62,869 nt of DNA from Capniomyces stellatus. Taxonomy: Eukaryota > Kickxellomycota > Harpellomycetes > Harpellales > Legeriomycetaceae. Each line of letters opens with the position of its first letter. Position 1 is the stretch's first letter. The notes beneath the pieces were generated by a model, which saw only the letters and a program-made list of their open reading frames with translations, was not told the DNA's origin and ran no database searches. Both the position numbers and the translations under genes were made by a program. Below are positions 11,223 through 25,105 of the stretch, in pieces. The DNA is taken from contig LUVW01000025.1 in the NCBI GenBank assembly GCA_001661515.1, forward strand, positions 1 to 62,869, in the 5' to 3' direction.

Positions 11223-11801
11223 TCAATCTGTAACATTAATAGTATTATATTCGTCATCTTCGTCATCTTCGTCATCTTCATCTTCATCCTCTCCTTCATC
11301 CTCACCATCCTGAATTTCTGGAACCTCTGAAGCATCGATTTCTCCAAATGGTACCCTGATTCCTGGATTGAACATCCCAGCTGCATCAAGCTCCTTGATG
11401 GATTTTAAATAAACTTTTTCCTCCTCTGTATAAACGTGGGCATCCTGATCACCAGCGCCACCAACAGCCGGTGCGCTTCCTTTGGCCAGAACACCACTAT
11501 CAGCCGGATCAACTCCACTATTTGAAGCTTCACTTTTAGCTTCACCGTTACCTTCGCTTGGAGCAGAAGCATCATTCACAGACTCTTCTTGTCTAGGTTT
11601 GAGTCTATTTCCTCTAGCTGGATATCTCTTTGTACGAGCTACGCGACTCTTGCTAGCTTCCAAATAACTGTGACCACTTTTATAAATATCCCCTTTGGTG
11701 TAGCTAATAGATCTGTGGCCACGGGGGCTCTCTTTTTTATTGGCAGCAACAACAGCCGCCAAGAAAATTACAACTAAATATCCTAGATTACACTTGTGCA
11801 T
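11223..11801 (-). CDS. Secreted protein with acidic tail
   Basis: Single open frame of 192 residues from ATG. The first 20 residues (MHKCNLGYLVVIFLAAVVAA) are a clear signal peptide. A basic segment follows with a dibasic KR, a possible Kex2-type processing site near residue 58, then a low-complexity Ala/Ser/Gly/Glu stretch. A short ordered-looking block, VYLKSIKELDAAGMFNPGIR, precedes a run of about 30 almost purely acidic residues (Asp/Glu). I recognise no family. Secretion is well supported; function is unknown. The acidic run is coded by GAT/GAA triplet repeats and could vary in length between strains. Confidence 0.7.
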   Translation of the reverse strand: MHKCNLGYLVVIFLAAVVAANKKESPRGHRSISYTKGDIYKSGHSYLEASKSRVARTKRYPARGNRLKPRQEESVNDASAPSEGNGEAKSEASNSGVDPADSGVLAKGSAPAVGGAGDQDAHVYTEEEKVYLKSIKELDAAGMFNPGIRVPFGEIDASEVPEIQDGEDEGEDEDEDDEDDEDDEYNTINVTD

Positions 11802-13224
11802 TATTTATTTTTAAAGTTGAAAAGAACAAAGGATTGTATTTATTAAGTTGTATATCTTTGATTTAGCCACAGGATATCGTTTATTTATGTCTTTTCTTAT
11901 TAAAAAATAAAATGGCGGGGAGTAGCAGTAAAAATAAAATGGCTATGTTTTTATAAATCCAGGCCCAAGCCCAGTTCATAACCAAATAAATCGGCTCTCG
12001 GTAGTGATAGTGGACCCTAGAGTCAATCGCGATAATAATAATAGAAAAGATCAATTATCTCATTACTGCTTCTCTAGAACTACGTTATGGGAGAAAAATT
12101 ATGTAAAGTTATTAGCTACTTTTCAATATTGCTGGTGGGAGTGGCACACTACTTTTGCTTAGCACAAATGCGGATGAACATTAATCAACACGAAATTCAC
12201 AAGCTCATAATAGGAGCAGTAACACTTTTCACACGCTTTATCTTTTTACTTTTCACATATTTTTACTTTTTACATTTTACTTTATCACTCGAATGTTTTG
12301 CTTTATCACTCAAATATTTTGCTTTATCATTCGAATGTTTTGCTTTTCCTGCTAATTTATAATATCCAACTAAGGTGCACATATAATTCACTTGTATCAA
12401 ATTGTTGAAAGTCTAAGCCAACATATTCCAAATGCGTGACCAGCTCTTTTACTGCCAACGCCGCTTTCAGTGATGTGATAGCTTAAGTGAGATACAGCCC
12501 AGTAGTCAGTTATCGACGAATATGTTTGCAATTAGCTTACCTGTTTATTGTTAACAATTGTTTCCCATACTTTTACATGCTCAAAGGCCTAATTGGAGGA
12601 ATTTTGGTAACTTATTCCCGAGTGAAACTTCATTGCGATTATTCTTTACCAGTTTATCTTTATATTAGTAATGAAATCTACAAAGCAAGGGTGATTGGCT
12701 AGGTATATAACCAATGGTGTAATATAAACATTGCCCACTGTACAGAAAGCTTTACACTGTACAAATGAGTTGTTTTATTTAAATGGAAGCAAACGAGTCT
12801 ATTTAACTTGAGACAATTCGTTTTAGCAATTGATTAAATAGTCGTAATAAAACATAGAAGGATTCGTTTTTTTTAGAGAACGAGTTGTTAACAGAATTGT
12901 CAAATCTTGAAATATTGCTCCTTATAATTTGTATTTGCTTTTATTGATATAAAATGAAATTTACTCCAGTACTATTTGAAATTGAACAATCACAAATCCA
13001 ACTTTTTAATTTAATGTTTGATCTTCAGACTATAGCCAAGCGACTTTTGCAAACATAGCCAAAAAGATAAGAAAAAGAACAATTACAGTGATAAAAAGTA
13101 TAAAAAAATACAACCGTAATTATCGGAACATTGGGTTAAGGATTAATAAAGCAGAAAAGCGGAAAAGACAGAAGACAAAGCTTGGTATAAAAAGAACACT
13201 GATAAACAAATTCTGTACAAAAGC
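11802..13224. other. Spacer upstream of the PanC gene
   Basis: About 1.4 kb with one weak small-gene candidate (12087) and degenerate 20-bp repeats around 12285-12355 (GAATGTTTTGCTTTATCACT type). Otherwise AT-rich with no supported gene. Confidence 0.5.
12087..12218 (+). CDS. Possible first exon of a small membrane protein
   Basis: ATG-initiated 44-codon segment with one hydrophobic span (VISYFSILLVGVAHYFCLA) followed by a polar stretch, MRMNINQHEIHKL, and a GTAACA donor. It looks like a small single-pass membrane protein but no downstream exon was found and the family is unknown. Confidence 0.25.
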
Positions 13225-14434
13225 ATGGGTCTAAAAAGCGTGATAAGGGTAATTAACGGAATCCCGGAACTGCGAAAATGGAGAAAAGATAAAATACTGA
13301 AAGAAATCAGCGTAGGATTTGTGCCCACAATGGGTGCAATCCACTCTGGCCATCTAAATTTAGGTAAGATCAATGTCGCGCGGAGATAAAAACGCTGAGC
13401 GGCTTATTTTAAGCACTATCAGCGAGAAAGGACATGAAATATTGAAAAGAATTGGCTAAAATGACACTAAAGCAGAGCTAATTTTGACTGACTTGGCTGA
13501 TTTTTCTGACTTGGCTGATTTTTCTGAATTTGTTGATTTTGACTGACTTTTCTGATTTTGACTGACTTTTCTGATTTTGACTGACTTTTCTGATTTTGAC
13601 TGACTTTTCTGGCGACTGTTAACACAAAAAAACGCAGTCCGAGAGGCAATGAAGGAGTGTGGGGGTGTGGTAGTAAGTATTTTTGTCAACCCATCACAGT
13701 TTGCACCACACGAAGACTTTGATTCATACCCCCGGACTATTGAAAAAGATGTCGAGGAGCTGAATGAAGTGCTGAAGGAGAGCGAAGGGGGTGTATCGTC
13801 TGAGTTAGTAGTGTTTGCGCCCTCGATATCGTCAATGTATCCTAGGGGAGTTCCGCTGGACAGGACAAAACAGCAAGGAGCATTTGTGGAGGTTTTGGGG
13901 TTATCGGAGCAACTGGAAGGCGGAACAAGGCCGCATTTTTTCAGAGGCGTGTCAACTGTAGTGACAAAGCTTTTCAACGTAGTTCAGCCAGATTATGGGT
14001 TTTTTGGGCAAAAAGACATTCAGCAATGTTGTGTAATTAAGGCATTGATTGAGGACCTGCTCATTCCAACAAAGCTGGTTGTGGTGCCAACAACAAGAGA
14101 TCCTGTTGACGGAATGGCACTCAGCAGCCGTAATGTGTACCTGACCCCAGAGGAACGAAAACACGCACCAGCATTTTCAAGAGGGCTGAAAAGAGCTTTG
14201 GCTGCGTACACGCAAAATGGGGTGATAAAAAGGGATGAGATAATAGGCGAGTTGATGAAGGAAGTTGAAGACGAGGGCGTTGAGCACTTTGAGATTGAGT
14301 ATATTTGTCTATCTGATCCAAAAACACTCCATGAGGTAGACGAGGTAGGGCCTCAAGGTGCCATACTATCCTGTGCTTGGCGTATGGGCAAAACCAGACT
14401 TATTGATAATATTCTGCTGGGTTTTAAATTTTAA
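13225..14434 (+). CDS. panC: Pantothenate synthetase (pantoate-beta-alanine ligase)
   Basis: Joins pantoate and beta-alanine with ATP, the last step of pantothenate (vitamin B5) synthesis and so a supply route to coenzyme A; the yeast equivalent is PAN6. Two exons, 13225-13363 and 13638-14434, give 311 residues. The nucleotidyltransferase fold is marked by FVPTMGAIHSGHLNL (the HxGH ATP motif), VVVSIFVNPSQF, PHFFRGVSTVVTKLFN, YGFFGQKDIQQ, and DGMALSSRNVYL, all in family order. The 274-base intron falls inside the codon just after the HIGH-like motif and contains a 19-bp tandem repeat. The gene is convergent with DIM1. Its sense strand stays purine-rich to the stop, unlike several large genes in this window. 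Confidence 0.97.
13484..13612 (+). repeat. 19-bp tandem repeat inside the PanC intron
   Basis: Four regular copies of GATTTTGACTGACTTTTCT, spaced exactly 19 bases, preceded by degenerate relatives (CTTGGCTGATTTTTCTGA). The array occupies nearly half the intron and stops about 25 bases before its CAG acceptor. Confidence 0.92.
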
Positions 14435-14789
14435 ATACCGCCTTCAGCTTTAGACATAATGATACTTTATTATTTATAGATCTTTGTAGAAGGTGATTTT
14501 ATTATTAATATTATTTATAGAGGTGTCTGTCTGAGCAACCAAGACCGTTTATTTTGGTCCAATTGCTGGTTGTTTGAGTAAAATATCAACCAACTGTTTG
14601 AAAATCAATAAACCAGAAACAACAAACGCAAAACAAAACAAACAAAAAAAGGCTGGGCAAGAAAAAAACTGTGGAATAAATAATAGCTGTATGGATAAAA
14701 GTTTAGGAATAAATATGCCAACTCTAAAAGCGTTTCGGTTTGTGTATAAGCAGGTCACCAAATCTGGCTTGGTGGATTTAAAAATGTTC
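14435..14789. other. Convergent 3' spacer PanC/DIM1
   Basis: AT-rich, with small frames on both strands that are best read as 3' untranslated sequence. No gene supported. Confidence 0.5.
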
Positions 14790-17466
<2,677 letters not shown>

Positions 17467-20400
17467 ATGAAAACATCACAAGGCGAGCAGAGCGAGATTG
17501 ATGGGCTGCTACTGAATGAAAATAGTCCCAAGTTTATGCTTTTTAGCCAGGAGGTGGGTGGTAATAAAAAGTTATACACTGAATCGGGTGAGGAGACGAC
17601 GCAGGAAAGGGACATGGAGCTTGCAAGTTTTGACGAAAGAGGACTTGGGAATGTTGAAGAGAATGTTTGCGAAGTTGAGAGAGCAAAAAACAAAAGCGAA
17701 GGAAATATGCATGAAAAGGATGTGTTATTAGGGGGTTATGGGTACAATACAGACATAATGGAAGACGCTGGAGAGAACGGGTCGCCAAATACGAGGGATA
17801 CGACAAAAGAGCCAAGCATGACACTAAAAAGGGTGTTTATGAGCGAGCATAGCATAAAAACGTTAGAGGATAAACACAAAAGAAAAAGGAAGTCAAAGAA
17901 AGTAGAGGGCTGGGAGAAGGATTTGTTTAGGCTGTACAAAAATATAGATAGAGGGCTGACAAGCAATGACATTGAGGTAAGTCGGCAGTAGGGGGAACTT
18001 TTGTTTTTCTTTGGTTGTTTGATTGTTTGATTTGGTTGTTTGATTGTTTTTCTTTGGTTATTTGATTGTTTTTCCTTGGACAAGAAAAAGAGCTGGAAGA
18101 AGAATAACCGTGTTTGTAGTTTCGGCAATAAGAGTAGAATACCGCCTTCAAAGCAATGGTGACTTAAACTAACAAAAGCAAAAACGGTGATGGTTGAGTA
18201 GAGACTGGTAAAACAGTATAAAGAGAATAGTGGAGCAAGAGGGTTTATACGTACTACGGGGATATCGCTGTGGGGATTGTTGGAACAGGAATCAGAGGTG
18301 ATGGGCGGCGATTTGGAAGAAGAAGGGGTGAAAGGCTGGTGGGAGTTTACGAGTAAGATAGGGGTTGATTATAATGGAAAGCCATACAGCAGCAGGCTTA
18401 TAGAAAGGATTATGGATGAAAAAAAAGAATTAAGCAGCAAGGAAGAGAGAGTGAGAAGCTGGATAATTCTAGACTTGATTGAGAGCAATTTGGACTCTGT
18501 TAACCAAGAGAATGTGGAGAGAATGGTTGACAAGACGTTGGAAAGCATAGGGGTTGGGCTGAGCATGGAAAGGTGTGTGGACAAAGCTGTGGATATTTTG
18601 TATAGACTGTGTTTAGTGATAAGGAAAAACAAAGGCAACGAGTTTGGCGAAGAAATGGTGACAAAACTGGATGAAAAAGTCAACGAAAAGATCAGAACAA
18701 TAGCAACAGAAATAGTGGACATATTGGTCGAAAGTAATAGCAATAGCAATAGCAATAGTAGTACTGATAAATGGGAACAGCAAGAAATGGCTATTTTATT
18801 GGGCCGAATTCAGATATTGAGCAAGATGATTGGATTTTGGGAAAGCGGGATGCAGTCGATAACGCAGCATAGCAAGTATAGTAAATTGCTGCGGTATGTG
18901 ATTGGGTTGTTGGGAGCCCCGTTTAGAGGACTGGTTAGCGGGAGTCTAAGGCTGTTAAGCCAGGTATTGTTGGAGGGGTATGAGCCAATAGATGGAAGCA
19001 ACACAAAAATGATGAACAGCTTGTCATCGAGCTACCCATTGACGCGGCTAATGGGGGCAAAACTGTTTGATTCCAGCCATTTAAAAAGAACGCTGAATTT
19101 GATTTGCGATTTGAGTTTGACATGTTTTGGAAAAAACAGCAATGCGAGTAGCAAGCCAGACAGCGAAATGTTTGGTGGAAAAGTTGACCACGAGTGGAAA
19201 GAGACCAGCCATGTCATTGTTGACGTTTCGGTGGTGATAAAGCTGTTGAGTAAAAGAAAAGAGACGTGTTTTTTAATGAAGGAGAATGGAATCAAACCTG
19301 AAATGGTCAGACATTTGGTTGACCAAGTGACAGTGGACAAGAGACTGATCAAGCCAGTAAGATTCTAGAACAATTTTTGACACCTGAAACTTGATTTAAT
19401 TCACATAAAGTAAAATGGTGTAAATGCAAAACATATATTAATAAATGAATAGAAATATAAATTGACAAGTTAATAAAAATAAATATTGATTAGGTACTGG
19501 ATATATTAAACTCGCTCATGGATACCATCAGTTATACAAAGTCACAGAGCTTGTATGAGATGTTGTTCAAGTCGACAGTAGAGTCGGAAACCAACACAAT
19601 AATAAGCGAGGTGGTGGATATGGTGCTGGGGACAATAGAGGAGATTCCGTTTATGAGATCGGAGCCTATGCATTTGCAGAAACTAGTGACCAAAACACAG
19701 TTGTCAAATGACCCAAACCTTTGGGTGCAGGCTTCGTCAACGGAAACAAATGGCGGGTGGTGGTTTGAGTCCCGAACCAACCGAGACTTGTCATCGGAGT
19801 TTGTGGCCAAGGTGATTGAAATCGACTCTTTGCCTATTGAAGAGGATATTGAGGAAAAGGAGTCACTGGCTAAGGATGTGGCGCTTGCTTCAGGTTCGGT
19901 GCTAGAGCCGTTTTTCAAGACATTCAAGTGCCTGCTAAAAAGCAAGTCGGCTGCCTCTATGGTCAGCGTAATCAGAGAGATTCTGTGGACCGCCAAGCCT
20001 GTGCTGGAGTGGGTTAAATCGGTTATTCAAAAAAGCAGCCGGTTCTCGCTGGCCTGGATTTGGTGGCTGACAACTCTGGGTCTTGAACCATTTTCCTACC
20101 CAAACACCAATAGTCTTGTCAATAACAATACCAATTGCCTTATTAACAACAACAACCTGATTCCCATAAACCTTTTGAAAGAGTCTGTAGACTACAAGGA
20201 CATTTATCCCTACCTAGGCCTTGACCTATACCTACTGCTGTGGCCAACCGACTATTCTGTTGAATGGCCAACTGACTCGAACGCTTGCCAACAAACTCCT
20301 CCAGTCAAATTAAACAGCTCCCACAGCTTGCTAGTAACAAGCACCCTAGCTGCATATAGGATCTCAGCTGAACTGGTGTATCTATTCGTCGATACTGCAT

Positions 20401-21603
20401 TTAACTGTGTCAAAAACGACCAGTTTGGTTTGTATACTGAGATTTCCAAACTGCGCAAAACCTCGCTGAATAAGCTGCAGGGTTTGTTTTTTTCTATTCC
20501 CTCCAACTTGGGCTACAAATCCACCTATTTTCTGTTTTGCGGCCCACAAGAACTCGACAAATCTTCCAGCGACATTAATAACAGCTGGGTTGTTTTGGTC
20601 GAAACTGTCAAAAGATGTCACAGCCTGCATTGTGCCTCTTTGGATAATGTTTCCATCCATTACTCTGAGTTTGCTAACCAGTTGAATGCTGTCAACAAAA
20701 AAAACAGACGTGAAATTGAGGATTTGCGCTCTGCTGTCGTCAAATCCAATGCTGCAAACTCCAACCTGCTTGAAAAATACAGCGATTTGAAAATCGAGTA
20801 TGCAAATTTGACAGCATTAAACTCGTCAAACTTACTAAGCCTACAACACACCGAAAACAACCTGAACCAACAAAACGATAGATACTCTGCCCTTGACGAT
20901 CAGCATAAAAGGTACGGTACTTTTCTAATTTTATACTTGTGCTTTTTTTTTTTTTTCACTGAAACATATATTTAACTTGATTATAAATTGTTTTGACTGT
21001 TAAATTAAAAATTCGCCTTTAAATCTGGCAATTTCAATCTTGTAATAAAATAGCTTGTTGGAATCATACAATGATTTGATTGAAAAACTCGGCGAATCGG
21101 CTAACCAGAACACAATTCTAAACCAGAAGCTGTCCTCACAGGCTGAACAGCACCAGCTTGAACTAGGAAAAATTTCTGATGTATTGCTGGAGTCGCAGTC
21201 AAAAAACAGCGAGCTGAACACCGAGTTGGGCAAAAAGAACCTGGAAATCTCATCTTTGGTCCAAATGAACGAAAAACTCGCTGATTTGTCAAACCAAACC
21301 TCCATAAAGCTCAAAAATAACGTCGACATTATCAACAGGTTCATTGGCTTCACCAGCGATCTGAACGGGTTTGTTAATGAAATTGACTCGGAGTTCTCTA
21401 ACATCCCACAAACCCAGTTTCAAAGCCCAAGCAACTCTACTTTTGACTCTGAATCTCAATCCCAGTCTCAATCCCAACCCCAATCCCTGTCTCAGTCACA
21501 GTCTACTCCACAGCCTTCGACTCCGGACCAAACCACCAACAACGACAGTTCTTCGGGTGGCAGCAACTGCCAACTTGGCGTCCAAAGCTCTGTACTGCTA
21601 TAG
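17467..21603 (+). CDS. Large orphan protein: helical body, coiled-coil tail
   Basis: Four exons (17467-17976, 18217-19356, 19494-20911, 21054-21603) join in frame to 1205 residues. I do not recognise the family. Residues 1-125 are charged and disordered, followed by a basic KHKRKRKSKK patch. Residues about 150-890 look all-helical, with LLGAPFRGLVSGSLRLLSQV and many regularly spaced leucines, suggesting an alpha-solenoid. From about 900 to 1120 a long coiled coil runs (NLLEKYSDLKIEYANL, then further heptads after the last intron). The tail is Ser/Gln-rich, with a repeated SQSQSQPQ-type string. Exon lengths and phases are mutually consistent, so the model is sound. The order solenoid, coiled coil, disordered tail is seen in tethers such as Uso1/p115 and in CIP2A, but neither is claimed. 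The sense strand turns from purine- to pyrimidine-rich near 20090. Confidence 0.85.
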
Positions 21604-21879
21604 ATCCAAACGCCAATTCCAGCTAGATTTCTGTTTTGTTTTTTCTGTTTACTTACAACTTGGACCGCATATTCCTCTTTTACCCCCCAATTTTTATGTT
21701 ATTTACAGTACATTTAATTTAAGGATTGAAAAAAGCTTGGCAAAGTATACTATAAACATGGCGTTCTTTTCTTTTATGTAATCGTATTGGATTGGTAAAA
21801 TTTTTGAAGAATTTCAATATAATCGACTTTAATGCTATAAAGTCACTAAAACATCACTGCGAAGCACAATCCCTTTTTT
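21604..21879. other. Convergent 3' spacer
   Basis: Lies between the orphan gene and the trypsin-like pseudogene; nothing recognisable. Confidence 0.4.
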
Positions 21880-23055
21880 CTATAAAAAGTATGCCATTAT
21901 CAATAACATCACCAACTGTAACAAAGCACGGCTAGTGTTTGAGTTAGAACCTGACGTGGCAGCGACTGTTTTTACATTCGAGTACATCTCTGAAGTCAAT
22001 AGGAATTTCCCTCGTTCCGTGCTAGTAACTTGTGTTATCCAGTCCATAAAATAATAAACGTGGGTATAATACGTAACACTTCCTGGACTTCCGCATTTGT
22101 GGAGCTTGTACTTCCTAGAAGAGTTTCCCATGCTGATGGCGCCCATAAGAAGTGTTTTTCCGTACATTTTGTATATCAACGGTCCACCTGAATCACCATA
22201 ACAGGTATCCTGACCGTTCTTGTTTAGAACGCAGATACTCTTGTTGTTGCCTTTTCAGTGGCTGTTTAACGACTTGCAGTTTTTGTCTGATGAAACGTTC
22301 AACTCGACCTGATTCAAAAGCACAGAGGCCGTTGCGTTTACTCCATTTACTGTGGCTCCCCACCCCGCTGCTATCACCGGCATGTCGTCAAGTATTTTGC
22401 CATCAAATATAGTCACGGGGCTGGCCACGCTGCTATGGACCGGACGTTCTAGTATAATCACTGCAATGTCGTTTTCGTAGGTCTTCCCGTTGTATTCCGA
22501 GTGCATGACAACTTGCTTTGAGACAAGCTTGGTTGGGTTGTTCATTATGTTTTTCACGCTTCCTGTTGATACAATGACTGTTTCAGGAATTGATGCGTTT
22601 ACCCCGACTTTGGAAAAGCAGTGGGCTGCCGACACAACGATTGACTCTTGGATCAACGACCCTGTACAGTACTTTAGCCCATTTGTCCTAATTGCAATCG
22701 ACACTGCAAACCCAAACTCCTGCAGCTTTGCTCTTGTCCCGTTCACAATCCGTGCGTTGCTAGTTAGTTTAAAAACATCCTTTATTTTCTCTATTTCGTC
22801 CACCCCTGAAGAGTCGAGCTTTACGGAACCTAATGTCTGCTCTGCGTTGTTTGAAAATTTTATTTCCACGTTTTCTGCTCCTATTTTCTTTTGTATACCA
22901 GCCACCTTGCTGTTTGGCATCTCATTATTTGGAATCTCATTATTTGCCATCTTATTATTTGCCATCTTATTGTTGGACAAGCTAGCAGCCACCAACATCA
23001 AAGAAATCGCCCCAATAATTGCTAGTTTTGATGTTTTCAAGATGGAGGTGATCAT
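21880..23055 (-). pseudogene. Trypsin-family serine protease with internal TGA
   Basis: Chymotrypsin-fold (S1) protease related to the neighbour at 24047. From the ATG at 23055 there is a signal peptide (ILKTSKLAIIGAISLMLVAA), an Asn/Met-rich repeat, an activation site NARIVNG, catalytic His in VVSAAHCF and Asp in YENDIAVI. Reading stops at a TGA at 22255-22257. The same frame then continues with no further break to 21880, including DTCYGDSGGPL (specificity Asp and catalytic Ser) and a hydrophobic tail typical of GPI-anchor signals. In the neighbouring paralogue a Trp aligns with the TGA. Either this is a recent nonsense pseudogene, TGA is read through, or a base is wrong. No GT-AG intron would remove the stop. 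A truncated product would lack Ser195. The ATG at 23055 is used because the frame has only TTG upstream. Confidence 0.72.
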
Positions 23056-24046
23056 TTTTACTAACTGCGGCAATACGTGCTTGTGTGCTTTTGCTTTACC
23101 TTGCTTTTTTTGTTTGATTGGGGATTTTCTATCTTGTTTTGACGTGTTAGTACAAGTATTTTTTAATGCTCTTATGTATATACCACCACTGTGTTAATTA
23201 AACCCCTTGTTCTATTGAAGAAAACTACCAAAGCTTGGCTCTTTCTTGTCGTAAATCAGATTCATAAAGTCAAGATTGGAATTCATTAAAACAAGCCAGA
23301 GTACATACATGCTTTTTTTTTCGCAAGCAAAACACTCTGATCGCTTAAATGAAGCATAAATAACTTGCTTTTGTCTGAGGAACGCATTTCTTGATTGTTT
23401 ACATTGAATATGTGTTGGTACTACCGGCACTTTGATACAATTTAATTGTTTTGATCGTGTGAAACACTTGGAAGGCCAAGTCAGCATAAACAATCCTAAC
23501 TGGTACTCCAAATTTTTAACCTTAACAGCATCGTATGACTGGGTACTATTTTTAATGTTTCCAAATTGCTGGTTAGCATCTTCCAACTAAATTTATGGAT
23601 TTTTTATAATCAGAAGTTATTATTTACTGTGAATTTAAAGTTTATTGTTTAGGCCAATCATTTTGGTATAAAAATACAGTTGCTAAATTCACCATTTAAT
23701 AAGCAAAAGAGCGAGAAAAAGTAAACGGACTATAGCCATCGACAACCAAAAAGCTAGCAGAGGAACCCAGCGTGTCTATATATATATCTATATTCTGGTA
23801 CTATCCAGGCTACACAAGACTATCTGTCAGTGCTTTATCTGCTCGACAATTCAAAAAAAAAAAATCATAGTTTACTCTAAAATACTGTTCTTTAGATTGA
23901 TAAATGTAACCGCTATTATTTTTGAAAATAATAAGCTGTAACACAGATAAAAAATAAGAATTAAGGATAAAATAAAGTAAGGAGCCACAGAAAACGACAC
24001 CAACAATCTATATACACAAATTTACAGCTATAAACTAACAATAATT
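23056..24046. other. Spacer between the two trypsin-family genes
   Basis: No supported gene. A minus-strand frame at 23212-23586 begins only at TTG and resembles nothing known. AT-rich elsewhere, including a short poly-A near 23850. Confidence 0.45.
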
Positions 24047-25105
24047 TTAAATGAACCACAACAAAACTGGCCATGTCAAAACAAGGGGGAATACCAAGCT
24101 GAGGAAGCCGAGAATAGAATTTTTTGGTGCGCCTCCTTCAACGCTTTTGATTTTCATGTAGCGGGCCTTGGGACGTATGAGCGATGATTTCTCTATTTCT
24201 GAAGTCTGTGATATCCAATCAATGTAATAGTGGACATTTGTAAAGTAAGTAGCGCTTCCTGGCAATCCGCATTCATGCGATCTCCTATCTTCTGATGAGT
24301 TGCCCATACTAGCAATTCCTAGAAGGAACAAGTTTTTGTTGGATTTGAAGACTAGCGGGCCTCCATAGTCGCCATAGCAAGCATCTTGACCTATCCTGTT
24401 TCGTATACAAATGCTGTGGTTATTGTTGTCCATCCATTGATCGTTTAAGGATTTGCAGTTGGGCGAAGATGAGATTTTCAATTGTACTACGTTTAGACTT
24501 TCCGATGCAGCTATTTTTTTGACTCTGTTGGTACCCCAGCCCGCGGCCACTACGCGCATGCTATCTTCTATTGTACCATCAAATATGGCAATTGGCGTGG
24601 CGATATTTGCTGGCACGGGGTTTGCTAGAATAATTAAGGCAATGTCATTCTCGTACGTATCGACTTTGTGTTCAGGGTGGATAGCCACGCGCTTGACAGC
24701 CAGCTTATCGGGGTTGTTTACAACGCTTTTTTCGCTCCCAACTGAAACACTGACAAATTGGAAAATAGGAGTATTGCTGTCAATATTGTCAAAGCAGTGT
24801 GCTGATGTTACAATAACCGTGTCGTTTATAAGAGCTCCTGTGCAAAACTTAAATTCCGGCGAGCTAATTGCAATTGAAACAACGTACGAGAAGTTGTTGA
24901 TGCTTGCCGGTTTGGTGTTATTATACATATCCATATTAAAAGACTCTGAATCCAACAGTTTTGATACACCAGAAATGGTTTTTGTCATGACGGTGTCTGC
25001 TACTGCAATGTTTTCCGATGTCTCCTGTGAATAGCATGTGTTGGTGTTTAATTGCAAAACACTCAACACCAATAGTAGTTTTGATTTAGAGCATAACATT
25101 GACAT
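24047..25105 (-). CDS. GPI-type trypsin-like pseudoprotease (Ser195 to Tyr)
   Basis: Single open frame of 352 residues. A signal peptide (KLLLVLSVLQLNTNTCYS) leads to an S1 trypsin-like fold with His in VTSAHCF, Asp in YENDIALI and conserved AAGWG. The catalytic serine motif reads ACYGDYGGPL: GDSGGP has become GDYGGP, a change reachable from TCT or TCC by one or two bases. The zymogen activation site is also gone: where the paralogue has ARIVNG this protein has DMYNN. The specificity Asp (GQDACYGD) remains. The last 22 residues (ILGFLSLVFPLVLTWPVLL region) are a strong GPI-anchor signal after a small-residue/polar spacer. It should be an inactive, surface-attached protease homologue. Inactive S1 homologues elsewhere act as binders or cofactors; that role here is inference. 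Confidence 0.93.
   Translation of the reverse strand: MSMLCSKSKLLLVLSVLQLNTNTCYSQETSENIAVADTVMTKTISGVSKLLDSESFNMDMYNNTKPASINNFSYVVSIAISSPEFKFCTGALINDTVIVTSAHCFDNIDSNTPIFQFVSVSVGSEKSVVNNPDKLAVKRVAIHPEHKVDTYENDIALIILANPVPANIATPIAIFDGTIEDSMRVVAAGWGTNRVKKIAASESLNVVQLKISSSPNCKSLNDQWMDNNNHSICIRNRIGQDACYGDYGGPLVFKSNKNLFLLGIASMGNSSEDRRSHECGLPGSATYFTNVHYYIDWISQTSEIEKSSLIRPKARYMKIKSVEGGAPKNSILGFLSLVFPLVLTWPVLLWFI

Noticed and set aside
22255..22257. TGA read as tryptophan genome-wide
   Set aside because: BUD31, RAD1 and the WBP4-like gene end at TGA exactly at conserved C-termini.
23212..23586. 124-codon minus-strand frame
   Set aside because: Starts only at TTG, has no recognisable domain, and lies in AT-rich spacer.
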